Shown piece after piece: positions 33,341-45,854 of a DNA stretch of 64,000 nucleotides. The position numbers were made by a program, and so were the translations under genes. How positions within the stretch are numbered: the stretch's first letter is position 1; the number at the start of each line of letters is the position of its first letter. Location of the stretch: contig PDUO01000004.1 of the NCBI GenBank assembly GCA_003008705.1, forward strand, positions 434,001 through 498,000. Reading direction: 5' to 3'. The notes below the pieces were generated by a model. The model did no database searches, was not told where the DNA came from, and worked only from the letters and a program-made list of their open reading frames with translations. This DNA is from Pezicula radicicola. Taxonomy: Eukaryota; Ascomycota; Leotiomycetes; Helotiales; Dermateaceae.

Positions 33341-36300
33341 GGGTTGAAATATAGCAAGAAAAGAAATCAAGAATATCGTCGAACTTGGAGGTAATAGAGC
33401 ACTAGCGAAACAAAAATATGCTTCCTAGTAGAACTGATACTGGTTCTTGAGTTGTTGGGCTGAGGTGTTCGAGTTGAGTAACTCACTTAACTTAACCATC
33501 TGTGTCCGAAATCCAAGTCTCTATAGAATAGGAAAGAATGTTTGATTTCCAGTCAAACATATTTTCTCTCTAATATAAGTCCTACCATAGCCGAAGGTCC
33601 TTAAGGCGCTAGATGATGTGGACTCTTGATTCGGTGTTTTGGCTGCAAAATATGGTAACACATAGCGACAGGCCATGCTCTTGATTCAGGACTTAGGAGT
33701 GTATCACATATCATAGAAGGGCGAAGAAGTTCAAGTTATGGTCTTTCAACAAGCGCGCTTTAAATATATTGTTCGTATAGTTCATATCTCCCTTTCGTGC
33801 TCTGCAAACATATGGACAATTGGCCAAATTGCTCATATGGTGACTTTTAGTATTGTCTAGTCTGGGTCTGATGGCATATTGCGTCTTGATGCGCTCTCTG
33901 TTCCATCAATTCCTCTTGTGATGCCTGCCTCCCCAAGGATTGTGATAAAATTGGCACACTGGCAGCAGATGGAATCACCTCTAACGTGGGCAACAAGGTC
34001 CCAGACAAAAACACTTGTAGAAACCTAGTCTCCTTCTCCATGTGTAATCCAGGCAGTAGGATCGAATTTCATCTCAGGTCGATAAATTGGACGATCAAAG
34101 ATTCTCACACGACGAGGGAACGAGAATTGCAACCAAATCTACTTTGCAACAAGCACAGTAAGCCCTTCAATGCCTGCACAAACGATAGATATGACCTGGC
34201 CAGGTGCTGTTATGATTATAGCATTATATAGTTGTAAATACTCAGTTTTCTATCGTATATGAAGAGTCTACCGAGTGTCAGTAGTCCACGAAATAGTCTC
34301 TGATCTCTTAGGATAATGCTTGCTTCAGAAACAACATCTCTCGGTCCCTGTTAGTTGAAATTGGTTGAGAAATTTCTAGAATTTGGGCGAGTGTCGACTG
34401 AAAATAATCGGGTTTCCCCAAATAGGATTATATTCCGGAAAGGCCATCTCATAATAGTCATCTAGTCTCAAAAGAGGAAGTACAGTAACAAAAGCTAGCG
34501 GGCGGCACTACTGCAGTTCTTCTTCCCTTTTCTGACTCATGGAGCCATCTTGATTGTGGTAAAAAGAAGCTAACCGCTGTCACTACTTAGTATCCACCTC
34601 ATAGACTATCCACAACTCTCATCAAATACATACATGAATCAAGCAACACATCTTACCCCTATCTCTTCAAGCCCCTTCTCTCTCTCTCTCACACGTACGC
34701 ACAGCAACCAAAGGAACCACAAGCGCACCACGCGCTCAAAATGAGCAAGAAGAAAGCAGACGAAGGATTCATTAAAAGATCCAGCATCTGCATGAAACAG
34801 CTCTCCAAAAGTCCAAAACGGCACACAAACCATCTCTCAAATTGCCAGCCTTCTCTCCTCCACTCTCTCTCCACAGTACAGTATTACTTCCGATCCGATA
34901 AGCAGCCACGAAGGTGCATAACGTGCGTGCGTGCATCCGCGAAAAAGAAGTCCTCTCTCTGTGCATGTTCCAACATTATTTAAGCGTGCCATAACTTCGG
35001 AGCCCACCCGGCCGGGCGTGGGCGTGCTCGTGCTTCGTCACCTCACTTCGAAAAGGTGGTGCAGCCGCCGGCCGACGGAAAAAAAACTTTAAAAATGCGG
35101 CATCGAAGGATCCAAGGCAAAACGTTTGCATTTCCTCCTTTCGGCCAGATACCTATGCAAAATTATCAAAAATCAAAATATCATCAAAATCGACAGCATC
35201 GCGATTCCATCTCCAGAGACGGACCGACCCGCTTTCCTGCTTTACCCTCTTTTGATCGCCTACTTACTCTCTTGCCCTTTATTTTTAAAAGCGACAGTAC
35301 AGTAGTGTAAACAGTATGAGTAAGTTGTACGGTAGAAAAGAGAAAATAGATATGTATGACAGTACATGACCCAGGGGCTGGCCAGACCCGAACCGTGTGT
35401 ATAACAACATACGTTAGTGCTTCGGTACATTGCACTCTCGTACGAGGCCGGTACCACTAGGTAAGGTAGTGAGTCCTCCTTTGGGTCTTGCACACTGTAC
35501 GCAGTACGGATTACTGAGTCGACCGGCTACTCGACTCCAACATCAACCGACGACAAAGCCGATGACACATTAAGAAACAAAAAACTCTCAAATGTCATTA
35601 TCAGTGCATCGCATCGTGGGTTTGACATGAGGCCTTGCAATGCTTGCATGCACCCTGCGTTACGTACTCCAAATCACGGAACGGGTAACCCGTGGTACGG
35701 ATAATTGATGGCAGTAGGTACAGGTACATACAAGAGTCGTAGCCCTGCATGAAAAGTAGATTGGGTTGCTTGTGGAAGTTGGAACAGAATGGACAGGAAA
35801 AAAAAAATTGTGATGAGGTGTGATGTGATGGCTTACGGGATGTGGTCACTGGACCTTGGAGAGCCCGGTGGACGCATTAATGTGTCATCGCCTCTTGAAT
35901 CATTGCATTTACCGGTTCGTAGATTGGATTCGTACTTCACACCTACCGATACTGGGTACTCCTATGTACTGCACAGTAGAACCTCCTTCCTCTTGCCGAC
36001 CTGTTCGTCCGTAGCTGAGCCTAATAATTGTACGAGAAAGAACAAGGGGCATGCGGGGGATCGCGTGCAGTGCGCACACCAACAACGCCAATGCCAAGTA
36101 ATTCTTTTGAGAAGGAGGTATTTGCTATTGCCTTCGAAGGCGGCCCATTACAGCCCATTATAGCCCATTATTGGTTGGCGTGCACGAAGGCAATAAAAGA
36201 TCAGTTCCAATGACAGGATCCGTTGCCAAATAAACAAACACGACTGATTCTTGCGTTGCAATGTACGAGGTATGGGCAACGGAATCGCCGCTCCTTGTGA

Positions 36301-39300
36301 GCCACGGCGTGCGTTGGTCGTAGTGTAGCCGCCGTTGGTAGGCTGGTTCAGCCCAGCATCCAGGGGCCATCCATAAAAGGAAAAGTTCTAGAAACAATAG
36401 AAGACAAGGGTTGAGACTTCTGGCGCCGTTCTGTCGGGTGCGAAAAGCTTGGCTGGGAGATCGCGTATTCCGGATTCTATTACGGTATTGTCATTATTGT
36501 TGAAAGAGCCTCCAGTTCTCGTTTTCTCGGTGAGTTTTGCTGCCAATGTGGCGAATAATAGACACCGAGTAAGTTTATGTGATACGGAGATGCGCGACGG
36601 TGACGAGGGAAAGCTCTGCATGGGAGTTTAGATGGAGAGAATCCCTCGGCCACAGGCTCTGGGGGCTCGTCGTAGCTTTGGGAGTCTCTCGCTCTGACTA
36701 CTGTGAGTGATATTTTCCGCACAGGAGGTAAGAGATGAGATGGCATGTGTGGTGATCTCTTTCTAGAAAGTCAACTGGTGAACAGTGAGACGGGCGAGAA
36801 GGTCCGCGCAAACGCCCAAAGTTGTACAGGGTATTTCGTATGCGCGCGCAAGATGAAGCAAATGACGGGCCAGAGTTGTAGGCTACTTGACTCCTAATGC
36901 TTAAGCCTCAAGTGCTGCAACGTTTGTTGGCTAGCTCCAGAGCTCCAAATCTCGTAACTTGGACGCGTTAGACTTTGATGCCCGCCAGCCACGAAGCCAT
37001 CGCCAACCTCACACTTGAGCTTCTATGATTATTATTCTCTACTGCAGTACAAAGAACCTCGGCGTCAGTGGCCCGATACCCAATTATTCATCACGATCGT
37101 CACCACGCCCTCCCAGCTTGGCGACTTGGCGACTTGGCGTCTCTCCACTCCACTCCCTCCACTCCCTTCACGCAATTCGTAAAGCGCGAAGGCGCAACCG
37201 CGCTGTCATCCGTCACGAGATAAGCGCCATCTGAATGCTGTATACTTTCGGACTGTGCTGTATGTAGCTGTACTTCGTAGAATATGAGGTGACTCAACGA
37301 TGTCAGCCAGAAAGTTGAGGAGCAAGGGAGAACCTGAGAGATGTCGTGAGATACGGTCTCCTTGACGTGAACGTGCTCTCCTGGTGGCTCTCTCCTGGCC
37401 GTCTCCCCTCTTCCGCGCCCTACACGCCCCTCTTATTACCATGGACAGGCTGTAAAGCGGCCACCGGGAAGCACGGCAAGAATTGAATGCCAAGAATATA
37501 GAAAACGTTGATCGTGGGAATGGGCCGTTGTGATTCGCCACTGGGCAAAGCTTCGAGAATGACGGTCCTTGAAGGGAAGCATTCTAGAGCGTTTCGGGTT
37601 AACGAAGTAAATTAACATCCCCTTGTGTCATCGGAGAATTGTTTTTGAAGAAAGAGAGGGGGATGATCATGATGACATATCTCCAGCCATTATTACTATC
37701 TATCAACGCGAAAATAAAGTGATGATTGGGCATGCTCCTGTATCCAGACTCTCTCTGATCTCGCTGCAAATGTTTCAGCGCTTTTGCGCTGGCGTGTACT
37801 GTACACTGTGCCGACGAATCAGACGGATGGATCTTCAACCTCATCAACACCCGAAAGGGTCACCTTCTAAGCGTGGTGTAGCTTCTGGAATGGAATGATA
37901 GCAGGCATGCTATGATGCTGGCTTGGAGTTTATGCAGCAGCAGCACCACCATGGAAAATGCCACGGTGGGGATATCTTGTGGGCTGCTGCTCGCTAGTCA
38001 CATATGATCAAATCATGAGCTGGTTGCTCGTGTGTTGTGCATAAAAAGATCGGCGGACGATGTACGAAAGTGCTATATTATTTATTAACTACTTCTGCGA
38101 TATGATGCCACACACTAAGCTCTTCAGCAACCATCACCAGATAGCTGCGTCTCCATCGACTGGATCAGCTTTGTCCTGGATAAAGAGGATGGGCAGGGGA
38201 GTTTAAAGATGGGAGATGAAATTGATGAAATTGAAGCATGCTTGGGTCTCGGTAGTCGTCGTGTGCCTGTCTTGGAGTTCGTCCTGATGCTTTCGGCACT
38301 TGGGACTGACAGCAACCAGACCGGCGTCCCCGAGATGTGAGAATGGCAACGGATCATTCGTCGCATCTGCCGGACTACGGCTGGTAGCTGTTTTCGTCGG
38401 TCGAATACTCTAATATATCATATTCTTGGTAAGTAGTCGCAATGCGCATTCACGATAGCGTAGGGTAGGAGATTAGAAGGGTAGGAAAGTAGATCTGGGA
38501 TCGTGGATTAATGAAAAGAAGAGAGGAGGTAAGGTAAAATACGGGTGGAATGAGATTCTGGGTGGTCAGACACGCAGGTACGGGAGCGTGGCAGCAACGT
38601 TCTTCAGCACCTTCTACTGCATTTCGGCGGCTTTGGTACAGTAAGAAGGGAGGGATGGATGGCACATCAAGAATGCGATACTCTTATCAATTAGAATTGG
38701 AATCAGAATCAGAATCCGAATCAGAATCATCCCCAATACTGCAAACAAAAGCTGAAGCCTGAAGGAAGCAAGCAAGCACACAGCCAATCGTCCACCACAC
38801 TACGACACTTCGTCACACGATATGATTATGATTAATTATCCTGTCATTATTTTTCCTTGGTGCGCGGCGACGTGAGATGTGTTGTGTCTCTTTTCAGGCG
38901 ATTCCCACTTCCCACATGCCTAGGTTTCCCTTGCATCGCATGCCTGCCTGCCCTTTTACCTGCCCTTCACCTTTACCTTCCTCGTAAGGGCCCCGGTTTT
39001 CTTACAGATAGGAAGGCCGCAAAAACACGCTGTTCTAAGGCCGGACAGGGATCCTGGTGCCACAAGAAAATATTCGGCTTCGATTTGATCCATGCTATGC
39101 CGAATGCGTCTAGACGGGCCCCACTTGGCCATTGGGCCACAAAGACCTGGCGCAGACTTAGCAGGCTTAAGCAGACTTGGCGCCTTCTAGTGTCCTTCTA
39201 GCGCGGCACTGCTAGCCCCACAACACTCGCCGTCTCAGAGGCCTGCAGGCCTGCAGGCCTGAAAGAGGGAAGAGACAGTCGTAGCAAGCTCAAGGGCTTG

Positions 39301-40544
39301 GAAAGGGCTCGACTGCTGGGGGTCCCAAGGGCGAAGCCTTTTTCTCTTTCATGCAACCCGAATCCTCAAACCTCCACTACCAGGAAGGAAACATCACGAC
39401 GGCCGCCACCCGTCCCTTCGACCTCACCTGTTTCCGACATTCAACCACAACACAACACAACACAACACAACACACGACACGGCGACCACTTCCCCCTCCC
39501 TCCGGACGCCGACGACTTGGGAAACCTTATCACTCCTTCACATCCATCCCATCATCAACATCATCTACACCACTCACGAAGCACAGCGAGAGAGAGAGAG
39601 AGAGAGACTGAAGAGTCTTGGACAGGGCAAAGCCACACATACATACCACACGAGAAGACGAGACACAGTGACGACTATTACCACCACCATCCCCGACCCA
39701 GATCAAGACATCGATCTTAATCTGCTACTGCTTCTTCAATGCGTGTTGATTGTCTGTCAATTCATTAGATCTCGACTTCAATACATGACCGCGTGCTGGT
39801 CGCACCAACATCCCTCCGCTTTATCTTACCAATCCACACACTGTCTTTGCCTTTGTACACAGCCTCGTCACCATCGACTTTTCAGCATCGGGGTTCTCGG
39901 GGTTCTTTTAACAATATTCTTCTCAACAGACGATCCTTCTTCTCCTTGGGTCTTTGCTCTCCTCCCCTTCTTAAGATACCCGAAGCCCTCTTCTTAGGCT
40001 TCAGCCGTTCCTTGAAAATACCCAGACTCAGCTTCCTCTTTGGTCTCAATTTGGAAAGTCGCACCAGTTACTTGATAGACACCGACTTCGCAACAACTCC
40101 ACATCTCGCAGCCGCTGCTCCTTGCCACTGCGACCTGACTTGCGTTGCTTTGCGACACGCTGTTCCCGTCTGTCGGAGACGCTGTTCCAGAAGCATTTCA
40201 ACTCACATCGCCTACAGTCGACATCCGTTTTGTGGACGGTGACATATCATATTCATTGGGGAGGTTTTAGTCAGAGGCGCCGCTGCCACGGATACCTGCA
40301 GAGCTCAAATCCACACCTTTCTACTTTCTGTCTTGCACGCATCTAACGGTGGGGTACCAAAGAAATCGTTTGAAGCAAACACCAAGACCAGTTTCTTTGA
40401 CGTCGTCTCTGTACAATTAGCCTGTATTTGGACAGATGTATTCCAGGAGATAATTCTGTTTTCCTTGATACATCACCGACTCTTGATCGAGTGCATTTGG
40501 CTGTCCCAAACGAGAATAAATAAAGAAGAAAGCACTTCGTGCCC
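33341..40544. other. Long region without a supported gene; distal part is RGS upstream/leader sequence
   Basis: No gene supported in 33.3-39.2 kb, although composition becomes GC-balanced after about 34.5 kb. Low-complexity tracts: (CT)n at about 34676-34690, (AATCAG)n at 38701-38730, tandem GCAGGCCT at about 39238-39262, (CACAA)n at about 39446-39472 and (GA)n at 39587-39607. From about 39.3 kb the strand is C/A- and CT-rich with frequent short upstream ATGs (for example a 9-codon frame at 39739), consistent with a long 5' leader of the RGS gene. Open frames here (such as 39298-39720) are low-complexity. Confidence 0.5.
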
Positions 40545-41720
40545 ATGAGATATCTTCGAACCGCAATGCGAAAGTCGAAACACCGAAAACCTCCTTCGCT
40601 ATATTTACATACATCAACAAGAGATACATCACCTCGCTGCTCGTCCGTCCTGTCGGACTGGGACGCAGACGACGAAGGCTTCATGTCGTCAGGAGAATTC
40701 CTGCCTTCGAGGCCATTGAGCCTGACCATACCGGCAGGTCCATACTGCCCTCGGCGGCCAACATTACAAGAGGTGCTGTCTAACAATGCCCCACCACCAT
40801 GGACACTCAGTGCCTTTATGGCCTACCTGTCCCAAAACCACTGCTTGGAAACACTGGAATTCACTATGGATGCTTCGAGATATACCAAGCACTACCACAG
40901 CATGGTTGATAGCGACCCCCACACCCCATTATCACCAAACACACAGGGTTGCGAATATGTGCGCATGTTATGGACCAAATTGCTGGATGCATACATTGCA
41001 CCAAATGGCCCACGAGAAGTCAATTTGCCATCTGATGTGCGAGATCGATTGATGTCGCTACCTTGTACATACACTCCACCACACCCATCAGCACTTGAGA
41101 CGGCTGTCAAAATCATCTATGAACTCATGGACGAGTCCGTACTTGTTCCATTTCTCAACTCTGTAGTCTCGGCACGTGGTCCGGAAACATACACGTTATC
41201 AAATGACTATGAGATGGATACGTATATGACTGGCTCTTTGGATGAGAGCTCTCTGTCCCCTGCACGATCTCGAAATCGCAAAGATAAGAGCCCAGTCATT
41301 GGCTCCGATGAGGAATCTGGATCTAAGTCGCATATTCGATTCTCCCATCACCCTCATCTTTCGGCTGCAATAAGTCGCGGTTCATCTCGCCTCTCAACAC
41401 ACCTTTCTGGATCTTCGGCAACAACCCCAGAAGCTACAGATAGCATGACAGATGATTCTACCAACTCAGCTGCATCGCCATCCGGCTCCGATTTGGAACC
41501 CATGACACCACCAACAACACCTCCAACCTCGGACACCGGCTTCACTGGGATGTCCCCATCAACAAGTCCTCGAAACTCGCGCATTGAGGGCAGTGGATGG
41601 AAGAAGATGGGTGCTAAGTTAGGCTGGAAGAAGAGCCGATCGGGAGGACATCATGCGAGCTCCAGCACCAGCGGTTCTCATGGCCACCACTCGAGAGAGC
41701 CGAGTAACGAGACTCAATGA
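40545..41720 (+). CDS. RGS-domain protein (regulator of G-protein signalling)
   Basis: RGS domains accelerate GTP hydrolysis by G-alpha subunits. 391 residues as a single frame from MRYLRTAM; the frame extends only two codons further to a GTG. The split RGS domain is visible at about residues 65-210: TLQEVLSNNAPPPWTLSAFM and HCLETLEFTMDASRY in the first half, then LWTKLLDAYIAPNGPREVNL and ALETAVKIIYELMDESVLVP in the second. The C-terminal 180 residues are Ser/Thr/Pro-rich, ending with a basic GWKKMGAKLGWKKSRSG motif. It resembles Aspergillus RgsA-class proteins, but I do not assign a symbol. A frame-compatible intron (41704-41805) could skip its stop and join it to the next ORF. Confidence 0.88.
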   Translation: MRYLRTAMRKSKHRKPPSLYLHTSTRDTSPRCSSVLSDWDADDEGFMSSGEFLPSRPLSLTIPAGPYCPRRPTLQEVLSNNAPPPWTLSAFMAYLSQNHCLETLEFTMDASRYTKHYHSMVDSDPHTPLSPNTQGCEYVRMLWTKLLDAYIAPNGPREVNLPSDVRDRLMSLPCTYTPPHPSALETAVKIIYELMDESVLVPFLNSVVSARGPETYTLSNDYEMDTYMTGSLDESSLSPARSRNRKDKSPVIGSDEESGSKSHIRFSHHPHLSAAISRGSSRLSTHLSGSSATTPEATDSMTDDSTNSAASPSGSDLEPMTPPTTPPTSDTGFTGMSPSTSPRNSRIEGSGWKKMGAKLGWKKSRSGGHHASSSTSGSHGHHSREPSNETQ

Positions 41721-41795
41721 GGGGGACAGGTCACATCGTTACCTTCTGAATCTTCTGAGAGCCCAACTAACTTGGGGATTATAATTCCTGTATAC

Positions 41796-42848
41796 ATGAA
41801 TCCAGTGGTCGAAAGGAAGATCGAAAATGCCAGTACAAGTCCAGTTCTGTCACAGACCAGTTTGGTTCCTAGTGATGGTTCTTCACCATTGCTGGAAGCT
41901 CATCCTGGGTCACCGGTGGATCTCACCGGTCGACGACCTTCTCTGTCAATGGCCTTGGCATCTGCATCTCTCTGTCGACCGAGCGAGAGACAAATACATG
42001 ACTCATACAGGTTTCAAACATCTCCAGAATTTATAGGGCACTCAGAAGAATTACTCAGAAGGGACGGCGTGGCCGCAAAAGAAGGTAGCAGTATGGAGAG
42101 CTTGAGCGAGGCAGAAGCCCAACCCTCGCAAAAGAGGATGCAAGTTACTGGCCCTCAGCCTTTCTACATACCTGCTAGAGTTCCAGAACACGACGAAGTT
42201 CATACCATCTCAGCGCCCGTTTGCGTTAGCGAAGACGATATGTCGTGTGACACGGCAATGAAATTCCTCTGTCCGAATCCCGTATACTCCGGAACTTGGA
42301 TCACCGCATCTCCTCTCACTCACGGGTCACGCTCCTCATTAGCGACAAACACCACCCTTGTTTCGGACACAACTCACACTCGGGCTAGCCTCACAATCGA
42401 CACGAGTGTTGCAGGCTCAGATGGTACAGCGAGCATGCTATCGAGCTCTGCTGCAAGCGTCATCTCTTCAACACTTTCCACTGAAACCACGACCACCGAT
42501 ATCTATGGCTGGGAAGAGGAACTTGATCGCAAGTCCAGTACTGAGGGTCCGGGTTACAAAGCGTGGGAAAGAGAGCTACCAAGACCACTACCCAGTGGTG
42601 GTAGGAGTGGCTATCAGGCCACAAGGGGTCTCAGGCCTATGCCGTGCGGGGTGGAGGAGTTCCAACAATACCGTTACAAGCCTGTTGGCGTGAAGCGGAG
42701 GAGTTTGTTGTATCGTGTGCTGAACCTCAGCAGAGAGCACAAGAGGGCAGCAGTCATCGAAGAAGAAAGGGATTCGCCATCGGGCGCTTTCATCGAAACA
42801 CCGAAACAACTGACGCCTCTCACGTCGGCTATCGGGATCGATTCATGA
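41796..42848 (+). CDS. Ser/Thr-rich protein of unknown function, possibly the 3' exon of the RGS gene
   Basis: 350 residues from MNPVVERKIE. Mostly Ser/Thr-rich and disordered, with a better-structured C-terminal part (TTTDIYGWEEELDRK, then VGVKRRSLLYRVLNLSREHK) that looks conserved. It starts only 75 bp after the RGS stop codon on the same strand, too little for a separate terminator and promoter in most fungi. A donor at 41704 (A|GTAACG) and acceptor at 41805 (ATCCAG|TG), with CTAAC between, would fuse the two frames in phase into a 733-residue protein. Independent gene and second exon are both possible. Confidence 0.65.
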   Translation: MNPVVERKIENASTSPVLSQTSLVPSDGSSPLLEAHPGSPVDLTGRRPSLSMALASASLCRPSERQIHDSYRFQTSPEFIGHSEELLRRDGVAAKEGSSMESLSEAEAQPSQKRMQVTGPQPFYIPARVPEHDEVHTISAPVCVSEDDMSCDTAMKFLCPNPVYSGTWITASPLTHGSRSSLATNTTLVSDTTHTRASLTIDTSVAGSDGTASMLSSSAASVISSTLSTETTTTDIYGWEEELDRKSSTEGPGYKAWERELPRPLPSGGRSGYQATRGLRPMPCGVEEFQQYRYKPVGVKRRSLLYRVLNLSREHKRAAVIEEERDSPSGAFIETPKQLTPLTSAIGIDS

Positions 42849-44465
42849 ATATCATATTGAGTTTTCCAGTGTGTCTATGGCATTATTAGCGTTTCCTTTT
42901 TTCGTCATTCAAGAGATTCACCACTTTATCATCATTTGTCACGAACGGGAATATGGGAGCATTTGCATTCCGAGGAACTGACGGGAAAACGGGGTTGCAA
43001 AATTTATTCAAAACATATGTTTTTAGGGAGGTTGCTACTGGCGTTCTCCGGGGTCAAACTTTATTTTCAGAAACGAATGAGATAGACATTAGGCGTTTTA
43101 GGGGCGATCAAGCGATTCCATGGGGTCGAAAGGTTGCATTTGCATGGGGACTGGCACTGGACCTCTTCTCTGTATGGGAAGAGCGTATGAACGAATGAAC
43201 GGGTCTTTCGATGCATATCATTTGCCATTTTATCATATCATTGTTTGGGTGGTGTGATTGTGCATTACGGTTTGTGTTTTCTTTGGAAGAACAAACAGGG
43301 AGCGCGGGAGATAATTAGATGCATTGGGAAGCGCATGCATGATAGGCATGGAGATAAGATGTGTTTGATATGACATATATGGCTGGCTGGGAAGTGAGCG
43401 GGTATGATACAGTACAGTATGATAAGATACATATGATGAATATAATATCTATTATCAGCCAGCACTTTCTTGGTGGTTTCATGATTGAGCTTGTTTCCTG
43501 GGTTTGTTTAGCCCCTTCCTTTAGGTTATCTGCTTTCTGTGCTTATTGTTAGCTGAGTAGTAAATCCTAACTAACTAACTAGAAGCATCCTTTACAAGCT
43601 GTTTCTTGGGATGTGATGAGGGAAGTGGTCTCGGATGGTCGAAAGTGGGTGATGCTTACGGATTCTTTGTTTTGTTTTTGAAAATTTGTTATATTTAGTT
43701 CAATTACTTGAATCCTTTCTTGTTTGAGCCTGCAGTTCCTTTTATTTGTCTACCTACCTATGATGTCTAACTTAGGTAGGTATAAAAGAATTAGTGTATA
43801 CCCAGGTAGGGAGGTACATAAACTCTAGATAATGACATAATGGAATGAATCGCAAGAGAAGAATGGGGAAGCTCCTGGGAAGGGAGCAACAATTTTACCA
43901 AAGAGTGAAGAAGTTGGATGGAAGACTGCCTTCCGAGCTTTCTCTTTTGATATTACCTATTCACAAGAAGAAGATAACATAGGTAGCGAATTCTGTACAT
44001 AGGATTAATTATTTCATTTCTGAAAAATACTGTTCCTGTGATAGTTCTGCAAGAAGGTAGGTCTGGTTTTCTATGTACATCCAACAAGTGCTTGTCACCT
44101 ATTACCTATACTTGATATAGATATACAGGCAAGTCGTTGAAAATTTCAAATGATATGCGCCTTCGCTATGCTTGAATCGATTCTTCAGACTTTGTGCACA
44201 TGATTGCGCTCTCTCCCCCTCTATTTTATCTCTCTCATTTCGGCAGGAATATACTCTGTGTAGAGTTGAGAATTGTGAGTCCTGAGGATAGGTCGCAGGA
44301 GACTTAGCAGTCTCTTGTCACCGGGAAAGTAGCAAACGCGGGCTAGTTCCTCTATGTCCTCATCATGGCGTGCTTCTAACATCATGTTGGCCATCCTGAT
44401 TCATTCAGGATGCAAAATCAAACATGAGGAATGTGAGCTGATTGGTCCATAAATAGCAGGATCTC
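42849..44465. other. Intergenic region, no gene seen
   Basis: 3' flanks of the RGS-side gene and of CIA1 (convergent). AT-rich, with repeated TAGGTAGG-like strings near 43740-43830; no coding frame supported. Confidence 0.55.
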
Positions 44466-45854
44466 TTAATTCTTAAGAGCCCAAGCTCTGACATTACCAT
44501 CATCGCCTGTCGTGACAATCATCTCCTCGCCATCTCTGCTTTTGTCGCTATCAAATCTTTGGCACCATGCTACATGGTTAACTTCATAAGGACCATGTGC
44601 TCCCTGAAGCTCAGCGATAATAACCCACTCAGTCTCGGGTAAATTATCAGGCCGAGGATGTTGGTCTACTGTTACTTCGGGCACTGTAGCTGAAGATGAC
44701 GGTTCCTTCTTTCTCTCTTCATAAACTACTACCTTGCCATCCCCGGCAGCGGATACTACTCTTCCACTTTCCTTACTCCAGCCAATACTGTAGATGGGCA
44801 GATCATGTGCTGCTGGAAGCGTTGCAGTGCATACCCATGTTTCATTTGCCATAGCTGGACGCATTGTGCTCGGGATGCCAGAGTTGAGATAGGATGGTGC
44901 GTTAGGAGGTGGTGGAGAATGTATCTGTGACCAGATTTTTATGGTATGATCCGCCGAGGAGGAAAGGAGTCGAGGAATTCTGTTCTCGTCATCGCTTTTG
45001 CTGAACCTTTTGAGGCTGACTTCTGGCTCCCAATTTAGGCTCCATACAGTTCCCTGGTGACCTTCCATTACCGCGAAACATCCCCATTCTCCTTCGTCCT
45101 CTTCACGCCAGAGCCGAATCGTGTCATCATAACTCGAACTCGCTAATACTTCTCCTTGGTCATTATATCCCTGTGCGCTACGCCAGCAGACACATTTTAT
45201 ATCTGCTTCGTGGTCTGTCAATACGGCAACGGTCTCAAATTCATCATCTCCTTCGTCGCCGATTTCTTCCCAAATCCAAATCTGTTTATCCCGTGAACAG
45301 GAAGCTAACCATTGACCGGAGGGAGAGTAAGCCACAGATTTTATCTCGGCATCGTGGCCTTCGAGAACAATTGAGAATTCCCAGTCTTCATTTGCCTCAG
45401 AATCGTCCTCGTTGTTTTGAATAACACCATTCCTTGTAACTTCCAACTCTAATGGTGGCTCCCCACCAATGTCAGCCTCATGCGCATCTTCATTCCCCGT
45501 AGTATCCTCTCCTCCTTCCTCCTTCCGCCTCCAGATCCCCATTGTGTGGTCAAAACTTCCCGTCGCGATTGTCAAAACCTTATGACCCTCCGGGGTAGGC
45601 TTCCACGCGACAGAGCGCACTGATCGCTGGTGCCCACCATCGAGCTTTGAGTGTAGCGTGAAATTTGTGAGGGAGTAGACGCGTACGGATTTGTCTGACG
45701 TCGCAGTCGCGATGAGGGGGAGGCCATTAGGATTTGGTATGGAGACCCAGGCGCGTTCTGAAGAGGGAGGCTTGAAGTCTGCGATCAGAAGAAGTTGTGC
45801 TTTGGTGGGGTTCCCGTTGGTGGGGGGTCTGGGGAATGTTGGTGACGCTTCCAT
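44466..45854 (-). CDS. cia1: CIA1 (CIAO1) WD-repeat subunit of the cytosolic Fe-S targeting complex
   Basis: A single exon of 462 residues. CIA1 is the beta-propeller adaptor of the CIA targeting complex (with MET18/MMS19 and CIA2), which delivers 4Fe-4S clusters to cytosolic and nuclear enzymes. Seven WD units can be followed, with GH/D..W endings such as IATATSDKSVRVYS, TGSFDHTMGIWRR, SCSRDKQIWIWEE, SSSYDDTIRLWREE, SSSADHTIKIWSQ, SAAGDGKVVVYEE and TTGDDGNVRAWALK. HDAEIKSVAYSPSGQWLA is the conserved centre. Acidic loops (EEGGEDTTGNEDAHEAD) lengthen it relative to yeast CIA1, as usual in filamentous fungi. Confidence 0.95.
   Translation of the reverse strand: MEASPTFPRPPTNGNPTKAQLLLIADFKPPSSERAWVSIPNPNGLPLIATATSDKSVRVYSLTNFTLHSKLDGGHQRSVRSVAWKPTPEGHKVLTIATGSFDHTMGIWRRKEEGGEDTTGNEDAHEADIGGEPPLELEVTRNGVIQNNEDDSEANEDWEFSIVLEGHDAEIKSVAYSPSGQWLASCSRDKQIWIWEEIGDEGDDEFETVAVLTDHEADIKCVCWRSAQGYNDQGEVLASSSYDDTIRLWREEDEGEWGCFAVMEGHQGTVWSLNWEPEVSLKRFSKSDDENRIPRLLSSSADHTIKIWSQIHSPPPPNAPSYLNSGIPSTMRPAMANETWVCTATLPAAHDLPIYSIGWSKESGRVVSAAGDGKVVVYEERKKEPSSSATVPEVTVDQHPRPDNLPETEWVIIAELQGAHGPYEVNHVAWCQRFDSDKSRDGEEMIVTTGDDGNVRAWALKN

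Noticed and set aside
33986..34231. 81-codon plus-strand frame
   Set aside because: Starts with GTG and lacks any coding signature.
39298..39720. 140-codon plus-strand frame rich in His, Thr, Arg and Pro
   Set aside because: It is a translation of microsatellite and leader sequence.
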